Shown: in pieces, positions 34,622-42,169 of the stretch | How the letters are laid out: each line of letters begins with the position of its first letter | Numbering within the stretch: the stretch's first letter is position 1 | DNA from: an uncultured Eubacteriales bacterium | GTDB lineage: Bacteria > Bacillota > Clostridia > Oscillospirales > Acutalibacteraceae | Reading direction: 5' to 3' | DNA length: 64,000 bases | NCBI GenBank assembly: GCA_934561055.1 | Contig: CAKTFN010000006.1 | Coordinates: forward strand, 1-64,000 | Translations under genes and position numbers: made by a program | Notes under the pieces: generated by a model | What the model was told of the DNA's origin: nothing | Database searches by the model: none | Seen by the model: only the letters and a program-made list of their open reading frames with translations

Positions 34622-35176
34622 TTATTTGCAGTTTACAACGAGCCTGTCGAACGAATTGTGTTTTTCATAGGCCGCCTCATAAACTTTTTTACATTTTTTA
34701 TAAAGTGCAAACTTCTTTCTTGCGTTCTCTTCGTCGGAATAAACCTTCCACGTTCCGACGCACTTTGCACCCTTTGCCTTGTTTTCGATGAATCCTTCAA
34801 CATCTGCCGACGGATAGCCCAGAAAAAGGCCGATTTCATGCGGAAATTCTTCCTGCGTATTGAGCCTTTTGATGAGTTCCGCAACGCAGCTTTGTGCGTT
34901 TTCGGTCGGGTAAAGCTTTTTTGAAAGAATCGAAAGTGCGGTTGAATCGCAAAGATCGTTTGAAAGCTTTTTCGGACGGTACATATAAACCAGTGCGCGG
35001 CTGCCGGTGAATTTCACCGGAATCATTCTCACTCCGCGCGGAACAAGACGTGCATTCAAACGTCGGATGCTTTCCAAAAGTTCTTTTTTACTTTTGAAAT
35101 TGCAGGAAAAAAGGCTGCCCGTTTTGAGTCCGGCCATTGTCGGAGAACAATTTTCAACCAACATTTTTTCGCTCAT
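34622..35176 (-). CDS. DUF3793 family protein
   Basis: About 184 aa, soluble, no signal peptide. Matches the DUF3793 layout: N-terminal CSPTMAGLKTGSLF, the central LVPRGVRMIPV and VYMYRPKKL, HEIGLFLGYP(S/P)xDV in the middle, then a Lys/Tyr-rich helical end with KKCKKVYE. The biochemical role of the family is unknown; it is usually encoded beside flavodoxin or iron genes, as here. The ATG at 35176 has GGGGCGG 8 nt upstream. Confidence 0.85.
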   Translation of the reverse strand: MSEKMLVENCSPTMAGLKTGSLFSCNFKSKKELLESIRRLNARLVPRGVRMIPVKFTGSRALVYMYRPKKLSNDLCDSTALSILSKKLYPTENAQSCVAELIKRLNTQEEFPHEIGLFLGYPSADVEGFIENKAKGAKCVGTWKVYSDEENARKKFALYKKCKKVYEAAYEKHNSFDRLVVNCK

Positions 35177-35281
35177 TTTTGTCACCGCCCCTTCATATCA
35201 CACACTATATTGTAACCGCCCGTCACCCGTTATACGGACGGTTACCTTACGGAGAATGCACTCGTGAATGATTTTGATTTA

Positions 35282-35297
35282 GTTAGCATATGCTAAC
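35282..35297. promoter_or_regulatory. Metal-regulator operator, site 1
   Basis: Perfect 16-bp palindrome GTTAGCATATGCTAAC. On the minus strand TTGACG lies just before it and TAACTA overlaps its end at a 16-bp spacing, so the palindrome fills the spacer of a possible promoter for the DUF3793-flavodoxin operon. Same design as the sites at 39481-39508 and 40061-40109. Confidence 0.75.
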
Positions 35298-35354
35298 TGT
35301 ACGTCAAAAAAAAATAACCGATCACGATTACATATATATAATACTCGTTCGCAA

Positions 35355-35390
35355 GAGCTTTTTCCGCTCCGAAAAGAAAGGAAAAAGCTC
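35355..35390 (-). terminator. Hairpin after the araC-like gene
   Basis: 11-bp stem GAGCTTTTTCC/GGAAAAAGCTC with a 14-nt loop, 11 bp after the stop codon at 35401. No long T-run follows, so termination strength is uncertain. Confidence 0.5.
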
Positions 35391-35400
35391 CGTTCGGGTG

Positions 35401-36366
35401 TCATTTGTTTGAATTTCGGTAATCGAGCGGCGTTTTTCCCATCACGCCGCAAAAAGCCTTTGCGAATTTTGAACCGTTGTCATAACCGAAAAGACCTGCA
35501 ATTTCAAGAACGCTGCGGTCTGTTTCAAGAAGCATTTTTGCCGCGGTTTTCATTTTCAGGTTTCTTATATATGAATAGACCGCTTCGCCGTATACGGCTT
35601 TAAAGCTGTTTTTAATGCTTGTTGAGCAAACATGAAAAACTTCGCTGAGCTCTTCAATAGTAACTTTTTCGTTCATCCGTTCTCTGAGATACTCGCATAT
35701 ATCTTTTGCAAGTTCCGCCTGCGAATGCGAAACAAGGTGCTTTTTCGTTTCTTCCGCAGTGATTTCAAGGGCACTCAAGAAGAGAAGAAGTTCAAGAATC
35801 TTAACTTTGAAATAACCTTTTTTAATCTCGTCCGGAACGTTATAAAGCTCCGAAAAGACGTGTTCGATTGCGGGACTTGAACGGGCAATCGTTCCTCTTT
35901 CGTAAGAAAACTTCTCAATCAGTTTTTCCGGCCGCACGTTGACATCGTCAAGAAAACAGGAAAGGCACCCCGGCGCTTTTTTTGCGTCAATCACAACCGA
36001 AAGTCCGTGATAGTGTTTCAGAGGATAGCTCACCTCACGTCCTCTTTCCTTTTCAAAAATCACGCTAACGTCACCCGGTGAAAGATAGCAAAGTTTTTCT
36101 CCGAAGGAGAACTCCGCACGACCTTCGCGGCAATGGTTGATTTCAAGAAGTTTTTGGTTTTTGAAAAGCTCCGGTTCAAACCGAAAGGCATGGATATCCT
36201 TATAAATAAGGCTGATTCCGGGAAAGACCGAATAGACGGTGAATTTTGCTTCTCCGCTTTCGTCCGAAAGGCGATAAATTTCGCAGTCTTCGCTTTTTGA
36301 AACAAGCTGCGCCTCTTCGCCGAAAAGGCAGCAACCTTTTTCGCAAGTCATTTTTTGAACGCTCAT
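35401..36366 (-). CDS. AraC-family transcriptional regulator
   Basis: 321 aa. The C-terminal 100 residues hold two helix-turn-helix units with the AraC signature (FHVCSTSIKNSFKAVYGEAVYSY, then SVLEIAGLFGYDNGSKFAKAF and GKTPLDYR). The N-terminal 200 residues form a cupin-like sensor domain; Cys residues at about 6, 11, 12 and 145-150 (AKKAPGCLSC) could sense metal or redox. ATG overlaps the stop of the HMA gene (ATGA). As the last gene of the second feo operon it may regulate iron or siderophore-related genes. Confidence 0.88.
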   Translation of the reverse strand: MSVQKMTCEKGCCLFGEEAQLVSKSEDCEIYRLSDESGEAKFTVYSVFPGISLIYKDIHAFRFEPELFKNQKLLEINHCREGRAEFSFGEKLCYLSPGDVSVIFEKERGREVSYPLKHYHGLSVVIDAKKAPGCLSCFLDDVNVRPEKLIEKFSYERGTIARSSPAIEHVFSELYNVPDEIKKGYFKVKILELLLFLSALEITAEETKKHLVSHSQAELAKDICEYLRERMNEKVTIEELSEVFHVCSTSIKNSFKAVYGEAVYSYIRNLKMKTAAKMLLETDRSVLEIAGLFGYDNGSKFAKAFCGVMGKTPLDYRNSNK

Positions 36367-36623
36367 TTTTTCAGAAAGCCGAAAAGTCCGCCCTTCTTTT
36401 CATAGGGTTCGCTTTTCACGTCCTTGAGTTCGTATCCCGTTGCCGAAATTACGCTTTTGAGTTTTTCTTCATCAAGAGCGTTTTCGCAAATCACAACGGT
36501 TTCGCCATTTGCGTGGGAGGAAGTGACCTTTTTGACCGAAAAGTTTTGTCTGATACAATCGTTGATATGCGATTCGCACATCGGGCAAGCCATTCCTTCA
36601 ATTATTAATGTTTCTTTAACCAT
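36363..36623 (-). CDS. Heavy-metal-associated (HMA) domain protein
   Basis: 86 aa. A single HMA ferredoxin-like fold with the metal-binding motif GMACPMCESH (M-x-C-P-M-C) near residues 10-19, in place of the common GMTCxxC. A basic, Gly-rich tail (KKGGLFGFLKK) follows the domain. It may bind Cu(I), Fe(II) or Zn and hand it to a partner. The ATG at 36623 follows AGGGGGT by 7 nt; its start lies 4 bp after the preceding gene. Linked by position to feoB. Confidence 0.85.
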   Translation of the reverse strand: MVKETLIIEGMACPMCESHINDCIRQNFSVKKVTSSHANGETVVICENALDEEKLKSVISATGYELKDVKSEPYEKKGGLFGFLKK

Positions 36624-36627
36624 AATA

Positions 36628-36840
36628 TTACCCCCTGTTCGGTTTATAAGGAGAATTTTTATGATTTCCCTGAGCGTTGTGACAGGAGCCTGCCATAGCG
36701 CAATGGGCGCAATTATTGCCGCAAGCGGATTTTCCTTTTTTCTTATCTTTGACAAGTCCTGCAATAATCAGAGCCACGACAATAACAAGCACAAGACAGA
36801 CAATAATCGTTGATAAATTTGCCGAAAACCAAGCAAACAT
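36628..36840 (-). CDS. FeoB-associated Cys-rich membrane protein
   Basis: 70 aa. One membrane helix (about 10-29), then a basic stretch and a Cys/His cluster CGNNCAHCAMAGSCH followed by an Asn/Pro-rich tail. This is the layout of the small FeoB-associated Cys-rich membrane proteins that sit directly after feoB in Firmicutes, possibly in the role FeoC has in Gammaproteobacteria. RBS AAAGGAG. It lies between feoB and the HMA gene. Confidence 0.85.
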   Translation of the reverse strand: MFAWFSANLSTIIVCLVLVIVVALIIAGLVKDKKKGKSACGNNCAHCAMAGSCHNAQGNHKNSPYKPNRG

Positions 36841-36916
36841 AAAAGACTGACTCCTTTCATTTAGTTGTTCGGTGAGGTACTTTGAAAGAACCCCACCGAA
36901 TGAAATATGTTTTTAA

Positions 36917-39427
36917 TTATTTGCTGACCTTAACGTTCTTTGTGAGCTTCGTTGCTTCCTTGTAAGGACGAACAAGCATATAAATCATGAAGCCGAGAAT
37001 TACGAGAGCGGCGATGAGACCGATGACGTTGAGGTTGCCGGTGAAGGCATTGCCGAACTGGTTAATCATGAGAGCAATGCAATATGCAAAACCGCACTGA
37101 TAGCCAACGGCGAACCATGTCCATTTCGGGCTGTTCATCTCACGCTTGATTGCACCGATTGCCGCAAAGCACGGAGCGCAAAGAAGGTTGAAAACAAGGA
37201 ACGAATATGCGGTGATTCCGGTGAAGGCCTGTGCGATTGCCTGATATACCGTGCCTTCTCCGCCGCCGTAGAGGATACCGAGAGTACCGACGATGTTTTC
37301 CTTTGCAACAAGACCGGTGATTGAAGCAACGGCTGCCTGCCAGTTACCCCAGCCGAGCGGTTTAAAGATCCATGCGATTGCGCCGCCGATTGTTGCAAGG
37401 ATTGAAGAGTCAATCTGATCTTCGGTGAGCATTCCGAACTTTCCGTCAACAAAGCCGAAGTAGGTTGCGAACCAAACAAAGATTGTTGAAAGAAGAATGA
37501 TCGTGCCGGCCTTTTTGATGAATGACCAGCCGCGCTCCCATGTTGAACGGAGAACGTTGCCGACTGTCGGAAGGTGGTATGCGGGAAGTTCCATAACGAA
37601 CGGTGCGGGATCGCCGGAGAACATCTTCGTTTTCTTAAGCATGATACCGGAGCAAATGATTGCCGCCATACCGATAAAGTATGCGCTCGTTGAAACAAGA
37701 GCCGAACCGCCGAAGATTGCGCCTGCGATCATTGCGATGAACGGAACCTTTGCGCCGCAGGGAATGAACGTTGTTGTCATGATTGTCATACGTCTGTCGC
37801 GTTCGTTTTCGATTGTACGCGAAGCCATGATACCCGGAATACCGCAACCGGTACCGATGAGCATCGGAATGAATGACTTTCCGCTGAGTCCGAACTTACG
37901 GAAAATACGGTCAAGAACGAATGCGATACGGGCCATGTAACCGCAAGCTTCAAGGAAAGCAAGAAGAAGGAAAAGAACGAGCATCTGGGGAACAAAGCCG
38001 AGAACCGCACCGACGCCGGCAACGATTCCGTCGTTGATAAGTCCCGAAAGCCAATCAGCCGCACCTGCTTTTTCAAGAAGGTTTCCGACGAGAACGGGAA
38101 CGCCCTTTACCCAAACGCCGTAATTTGCGGGGTCGGGAGCTTCAAAGCCGTCTGCGCCCTTTTCTTCAAAGTACTTTGCGGCGTCAACATACGTTGTTCC
38201 GATTGTTGTTTCCTTGTCAGCGTCGGCAGGGATTTCCGAATAGTAAACGTCAAAATCGTCAACGGCGAGGGTTTCTTCGTCTTCGATTGCAACTGTGCCC
38301 TTTTCGTTGTCGCTTGCGGGCTTGAACGCTTTGATATCGGCGAGAGCCTTTTCGGCGTCAAAGTCTTCCGCTTCGGGGTCAACTTCAACGAAAGCGTTGA
38401 TTGCGTTGAGCGAATCGGTGTATTCGTCGTTTACTTCGGTGTAAGCTTTTGTGCCGATTCCGAGGAAGTGCCAGCCGTCACCGAAAACGCCGTCGTTAGC
38501 CCAGTCGGTTGCAAACGAACCGACGGTAACCATTGAAATGTAATAAACAAGGAACATGATTACCGCAAAAATCGGAAGGCCGAGCCAGCGGTTGGTAACA
38601 ACCTTGTCGATCTTATCGGAAGTTGAGAGTGAACCAACACCCTTCTTCTTATAGCATGATTTTATGATTGAAGCAATGTAAATATATCTTTCGTTGGTGA
38701 TGATTGATTCTGCGTCATCATCAAGCTCTTCTTCCGCCGCCTTGATATCCTCCTCAATGTGGCTGAGGGTGGCTTCGGGAATATTGAGCTGCGAAAGAAC
38801 CTTATCGTCGCGTTCAAAAATCTTGATTGCGTACCATCTCTGCTGTTCTTCGGGAAGTCCGTGAACCGCCGCTTCTTCAATGTGAGCAAGTGCATGTTCA
38901 ACAACGCCGGAGAAAGTGTGTTGCGGAACGGTTTTTCCGTTCTTCGCTGCGTCGATTGCGGCCTCGGCGGCCTCCTTGATTCCGGTTCCCTTGAGGGCGG
39001 AAATTTCAACAACCTTTGTTCCGAGCTGACGTGAAAGTTCGGCAATATTGATTTTGTCGCCGTTCTTTTTGACAACGTCCATCATGTTGATTGCAACAAC
39101 AACGGGAATTCCGAGTTCGGTGAGCTGAGTTGTGAGATAAAGGTTTCTTTCAAGGTTGGTACCGTCGATGATGTTGAGAATTGCGTCCGGACGTTCGCCG
39201 ATAAGATAATTTCTTGCAACAACCTCTTCCAGAGTATAAGGTGAAAGTGAATAAATTCCGGGAAGGTCGGTGATGATTACGCCGTCATGCTTTTTAAGCT
39301 TTCCTTCCTTTTTTTCAACCGTAACGCCGGGCCAGTTTCCGACGAACTGATTTGAACCGGTGAGCGCATTGAAGAGCGTTGTTTTTCCGCAGTTCGGGTT
39401 ACCGGCAAGAGCGATTCTGATATTCAT
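36917..39427 (-). CDS. feoB: Ferrous iron transporter FeoB (second locus)
   Basis: 836 aa, longer than the usual 650-770. G domain: G1 GNPNCGKT (9-16), G3 DLPGIYSL, G4 NMMD (114-117), G5-like SALKG. Then a helical GDI-like part and the membrane domain with the classical gates GTGCGIPGIMASRTI and PCGAKVPFIAMI. Between the first and second membrane helices (about 325-440) is an acidic insertion rich in Asp, Glu and Ala that should lie outside the cell. It is preceded by tandem operator palindromes and two feoA genes, and followed by the Cys-rich FeoB partner. Confidence 0.95.
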   Translation of the reverse strand: MNIRIALAGNPNCGKTTLFNALTGSNQFVGNWPGVTVEKKEGKLKKHDGVIITDLPGIYSLSPYTLEEVVARNYLIGERPDAILNIIDGTNLERNLYLTTQLTELGIPVVVAINMMDVVKKNGDKINIAELSRQLGTKVVEISALKGTGIKEAAEAAIDAAKNGKTVPQHTFSGVVEHALAHIEEAAVHGLPEEQQRWYAIKIFERDDKVLSQLNIPEATLSHIEEDIKAAEEELDDDAESIITNERYIYIASIIKSCYKKKGVGSLSTSDKIDKVVTNRWLGLPIFAVIMFLVYYISMVTVGSFATDWANDGVFGDGWHFLGIGTKAYTEVNDEYTDSLNAINAFVEVDPEAEDFDAEKALADIKAFKPASDNEKGTVAIEDEETLAVDDFDVYYSEIPADADKETTIGTTYVDAAKYFEEKGADGFEAPDPANYGVWVKGVPVLVGNLLEKAGAADWLSGLINDGIVAGVGAVLGFVPQMLVLFLLLAFLEACGYMARIAFVLDRIFRKFGLSGKSFIPMLIGTGCGIPGIMASRTIENERDRRMTIMTTTFIPCGAKVPFIAMIAGAIFGGSALVSTSAYFIGMAAIICSGIMLKKTKMFSGDPAPFVMELPAYHLPTVGNVLRSTWERGWSFIKKAGTIILLSTIFVWFATYFGFVDGKFGMLTEDQIDSSILATIGGAIAWIFKPLGWGNWQAAVASITGLVAKENIVGTLGILYGGGEGTVYQAIAQAFTGITAYSFLVFNLLCAPCFAAIGAIKREMNSPKWTWFAVGYQCGFAYCIALMINQFGNAFTGNLNVIGLIAALVILGFMIYMLVRPYKEATKLTKNVKVSK

Positions 39428-39480
39428 TGCTGTTCCTCTCTTTCCGCTTCAAAAGCGAAGCTTCTTTACAATTGATTCAA

Positions 39481-39508
39481 TTAGCAAAGACTAATTAGCA
39501 GTTGCTAA
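39481..39508. promoter_or_regulatory. Metal-regulator operators, sites 2 and 3 (tandem)
   Basis: TTAG-N6-CTAA (39481-39494) is directly followed by TTAGC-N4-GCTAA (39495-39508), in the 97-bp gap between feoA and feoB. This suggests feoB has a second, regulated promoter or that the sites block read-through. Confidence 0.7.
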
Positions 39509-39524
39509 CAGCCGCTTAAAAAAA

Positions 39525-39746
39525 TTACTCAACCTCAATCATTTCGGTGTCTGCTTTTCTGAGTGAAAGCTCGTAGCCGCGAACGGTGACTTCAATCGGG
39601 TCACCGAGAGGTGCAACCTTACGAACAAAAACATCGGTTCCTTTTGTGATTCCCATGTCCATGATTCTGCGTTTTACAGCGCCTTCACCGTGGAGCTTTT
39701 TGACCTTAACGGTCTCGCCGACTTTAACTTCTCTGAGCGTTTTCAT
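39525..39746 (-). CDS. feoA: FeoA-type protein, second of the pair
   Basis: 73 aa SH3-like FeoA: begins MKTLREVKVGETVKVKKL, has the KRRIMDMGITKGTDV core and ends with the SLRKADTEMIEVE strand, the canonical FeoA pattern. RBS GGAGG. It lies next to another feoA; doublets of feoA before feoB are common in Clostridia and may act as a FeoA dimer on FeoB. Confidence 0.92.
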   Translation of the reverse strand: MKTLREVKVGETVKVKKLHGEGAVKRRIMDMGITKGTDVFVRKVAPLGDPIEVTVRGYELSLRKADTEMIEVE

Positions 39747-39820
39747 TGACCTTGTTCCTCCTTGTTTTCATGTTTGAATCTCTTTTCATCCGTTTCAATA
39801 ACGGCAGGGATTTTGAAAAA

Positions 39821-40033
39821 TCAGACCATGATTTTTCTTGCCATCTCTTCGCTGATTGCAACTCTTGCTTCTTTAACGTTAACGATAACGTTTCCGGAAA
39901 GAGTTGTGATAATTTTGACATTTCCGCCAACAACGAAGCCGAGATTTTCAAGGTGTTTTTTCACCTCGGGACTTCCGCCGATCTTTTTGATCGTGTTGTC
40001 CGTTCCGACGTCTGCAAAGCACAACGGCATCAT
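39821..40033 (-). CDS. feoA: FeoA-type protein, first of the pair
   Basis: 70 aa. Pattern MPLCFADVGTDNTIKKIGGS followed by VKKHLENLGFVVGGNVKIIT and ARVAISEEMARKIMV: FeoA fold with the LGF-(V)-x-G turn. First gene of the second feo operon, with AAGGGGGA 6 nt before the ATG and a promoter plus two operators upstream. Confidence 0.88.
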   Translation of the reverse strand: MMPLCFADVGTDNTIKKIGGSPEVKKHLENLGFVVGGNVKIITTLSGNVIVNVKEARVAISEEMARKIMV

Positions 40034-40060
40034 AAGATCCCCCTTTTCTCATCCATGTGA

Positions 40061-40109
40061 TTAGCACCAGCTAACCGAATGACTTAAAATTTAGTTAGCT
40101 TTCGCTAAC
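40061..40109. promoter_or_regulatory. Metal-regulator operators, sites 4 and 5
   Basis: TTAGC-ACCA-GCTAA (40061-40074) and the 16-bp GTTAGC-TTTC-GCTAAC (40094-40109). Site 5 begins about 10 bp after the -10 box, so bound repressor would block the transcription start. A DtxR/IdeR/MntR-like Fe(II) or Mn(II) repressor is the likeliest reader; no such gene is in the window. Confidence 0.78.
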
Positions 40110-40118
40110 TTTTACTAT

Positions 40119-40147
40119 ATAATACTCCGCTCTTTTTAATTTGTCAA
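40119..40147 (-). promoter_or_regulatory. SigA-type promoter of the second feo operon
   Basis: Minus-strand TTGACA (40142-40147), 17 bp, TATTAT (40119-40124). Confidence 0.78.
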
Positions 40148-40231
40148 GCAATCGAATAAATTTTTTCCGTGCGTTTTCATTTTTATCATTCATTACAAAT
40201 TGCTTCTTTTTATGTTTCAAAAATTTATTGA

Positions 40232-40972
40232 TTCTGCCTTTATTTACATTCTGATTCTGCAAAGTTCGATAAAACAGCTTTTGCTATCTGCAAAGGACTT
40301 GACGGAAAGCACTTTCCGCAAAGCGAATACAAGATCGGCGTGACGGTTCCGCCGTTTCACCCTTGGTGCAGGGGCTGCACAGCACCTTATTTTGAGGACA
40401 TGAAGGGCTTGAGCACACGCTTTGCAAGAGACGGTAAGACCGGGAAAGCGTATGAAGTTCCGAATGACATGACGTACGTCGAATGGAAAGAAATGCAAGA
40501 CAAAAAATACGGTGAAGGAACGGTTGACACCGTTCGCAAAATGAACTATAATAAGAGCGAAGACCAAAGGCAGTATGATAAATACAAAAAGGTGATCGGC
40601 AAGGACGCTCCCAAAAAGCTTGAGGACTTCCAAAATATTAAGTATTTTGAGTCGGAAAAATATGCTGATTTAAAGAGGCAATATAGCAAGACCGATGGCT
40701 TGCAAGCACAGTTACAGTATGTATTTAACGGCGAAAAATTGTTTATTCCAAATCGTTCAAAATTCGATAATACCAAAGTAATAGCCGGAAGCGGAAGCGA
40801 TACACCGATTAGGGTTGTTGACAAGCTTGTGGAAAAATATGGCGGCAAACCGACGGACTGGGCAAAGAAAGTTGGAAAAATTACATCCGACAAATATATC
40901 TTTGACGTTCATTGGTATGAAAAAGACGGTAAACAATACGAAATGAAGCTTAAGCACAGAAAGGAACGATAA
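40232..40972 (+). pseudogene. 5'-truncated phage MuF-type protein with intact C-terminal toxin-like domain
   Basis: The frame opens after a TGA at 40229-40231 and enters MuF homology near FDKTAFAICKGLDGKHFP, then GVTVPPFHPWCRGCTAPYFED, the Cys/His end of MuF head-morphogenesis proteins. The N-terminal 200 or more residues and any phage promoter are missing. A GTG at 40340 could start a 210-aa product. After the conserved DMTYVEWKEMQ, residues to the stop at 40972 form a variable domain (YKKVIGKDAPKKLEDFQ... FDVHWYEKDGKQYEMKLKH) of the kind attached to MuF as a polymorphic toxin, possibly a nuclease; its family is not certain. Unlike the 17.6-kb copy there is no frameshift. The immunity-like gene follows by 2 bp. 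Confidence 0.72.
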
Positions 40973-40974
40973 TT

Positions 40975-41175
40975 TTGAAGATAAAATATGTTGGTGAATC
41001 TTTCGGCATTGACAGTTTGACAAACGGAAAAATATACGAAGCCGTTGAAGAAGACGGTATGTATCGTGTGATTGATGACAGCGGCGAAGATTACCTATAT
41101 TCAAAAGAAAACCCCGCACCGCTTGACGGCAGTAGCAAAGGCGGAGCTTGGGAAATTGTTCACAGTGAGGGCTAA
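40975..41175 (+). CDS. Candidate immunity protein of the second MuF cassette
   Basis: 66 aa with a TTG start 2 bp after the toxin stop and AAGGA upstream. The sequence reads as a small beta-barrel: IKYVGESFGIDSLTNGKIYE, MYRVIDDSGEDYLY, then a Pro/Gly end GGAWEIV, like SH3-type DUF proteins found next to phage and polymorphic toxins. Acidic overall, as many immunity proteins are. Not similar to the 69-aa protein of the other cassette, which fits matching of immunity to a different toxin. Confidence 0.65.
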   Translation: MKIKYVGESFGIDSLTNGKIYEAVEEDGMYRVIDDSGEDYLYSKENPAPLDGSSKGGAWEIVHSEG

Positions 41176-41209
41176 CCTATGCAATCACAAACAAAACTGA
41201 ATAAATTCA

Positions 41210-41238
41210 AGCACTGTGCAAAAGTACGGTGCTGTTTT
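41210..41238 (+). terminator. Terminator 1 of the 295-bp module (copy 2)
   Basis: AGCACTGTGC/GTACGGTGCT stem, AAAA loop, then GTTTTT. The base changes relative to copy 1 keep pairing through G-T pairs. Confidence 0.8.
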
Positions 41239-41262
41239 TATGCCCGAAAACTAAATAATTAA

Positions 41263-41291
41263 AGAGCTTTGAGGAATCAAGGCTCTTTTTT
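41263..41291 (+). terminator. Terminator 2 of the 295-bp module (copy 2)
   Basis: AGAGCTTTGA/TCAAGGCTCT stem with GGAA loop followed by TTTTT; only the loop differs from copy 1. Confidence 0.8.
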
Positions 41292-41381
41292 ATATGCGGA
41301 CTGACAAGCGTATAACCGAGTGAAACCAAAACAATTTATGGGAGCTACCCCGTATAAAAGCGTAAGAAAGGATTGGTACAA

Positions 41382-41555
41382 ATGACAAGAAAGCAACTTG
41401 AAGAATTAGGTCTGACAAAAGAACAGGCTGACAAGGTTATGGAAATCAACGGCGGCGACATTGAGAACGCAAAGGGAAACTTTGAGGAAAGAATCAAAGC
41501 CCTCGAAAGCGAAAAGAGAGAACTCTCAAACCAAACCGCCTCCAAATCTTTGTGA
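41382..41555 (+). pseudogene. Truncated phage GP20-like scaffold gene, copy 2
   Basis: ATG at 41382 after AAAGGA. 57 aa: the GP20 N-terminus MTRKQLEELGLTKEQADKVM plus the coiled-coil start NFEERIKALESEKREL, then unrelated residues and a stop. A full scaffold protein is three times longer. It could still be translated, but as a functional scaffold it is dead. Confidence 0.75.
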
Positions 41556-41691
41556 TCTTTTCACAAAATTTTAAAGTTTTGTTATAAATTTATTACATTC
41601 GACAAAAATCGACAGCTTTCTTGTTTTCTTTGTAATACAATTAGCAAGTTAGAAAAATTCTTAGAATCATAGCATGAGAGGAGAAAAGAAA

Positions 41692-42105
41692 TTGAAGAAA
41701 ATCATCATCACAAAAAGCCGGAACGAAAAGCTTTCCGAACTTTTGGAAAACCTGCAGAAGTGCGGTTTCGACGTTTCAATCACATCTTCCGACGGGAACG
41801 AACTTTTGCGAGCAATTGAAAATGAAAAACCGGACATTCTTCTTGCCGACGCTTTCATGGAAAATTTTGACATTTTTGATTTTCTTTCCGAATTCGGTAA
41901 AAGACTTAAAAAAGACGGAACAAAAATTTTTGTGAAATCCGCACTCGAAAACAAACGTTTTGAAAAAAGAGTCCTTCTCAGAGGTGCCGACGCCTATCTT
42001 CCGAAGCCCGTAGATTACCGTTACATCACCGGAGAAAAAATTCCCGCCGAAAAAGGAATCAAGGAAAAGCACTTTTTCTTTCGGCGGATAGCCGTCGGAG
42101 TCTGA
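41692..42105 (+). CDS. Stand-alone response-regulator receiver-like protein
   Basis: About 137 aa. A CheY-like fold: KKIIITKSRNEKLSELLENL at the N-terminus, the phosphoacceptor Asp in ILLADAFMENF, FVKSALEN as the switch strand and ADAYLPKPVDY with the conserved Lys-Pro. The first acidic pair typical of receivers is replaced by Lys/Ser-Arg-Asn, so phosphorylation is doubtful. No output domain is attached; the receiver resembles that of Spo0A-type regulators. The TTG at 41692 is chosen since AGGAG lies 8 nt upstream, overlapping an in-frame ATG at 41674. No kinase gene is nearby. Confidence 0.72.
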   Translation: MKKIIITKSRNEKLSELLENLQKCGFDVSITSSDGNELLRAIENEKPDILLADAFMENFDIFDFLSEFGKRLKKDGTKIFVKSALENKRFEKRVLLRGADAYLPKPVDYRYITGEKIPAEKGIKEKHFFFRRIAVGV

Positions 42106-42119
42106 CGCAAACAAAAAGC

Positions 42120-42167
42120 AAAAGCTATAAATCGCAAAAACCGGGTCTGCGATTTATAGCTTTTTTG
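42120..42167. terminator. Bidirectional terminator between convergent genes
   Basis: 17-bp stem AAAAGCTATAAATCGCA / TGCGATTTATAGCTTTT with an 11-nt loop, T-run on both strands. Serves the receiver gene (+) and the glycosidase gene (-). Confidence 0.92.
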
Positions 42168-42169
42168 TT

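Larger units (their letters stand above)
41182..41476 (+). repeat. 295-bp module, copy 2
   Basis: Gap-free near-identical copy of 18416-18710. The boundary on the left is just past the immunity gene and on the right inside the GP20-like frame. Here the scaffold frame continues further than in copy 1. Confidence 0.9.

Noticed and set aside
40244..40633. 129-codon minus-strand frame
   Set aside because: Antisense to the MuF segment of the second cassette; the plus strand shows the recognised motif.
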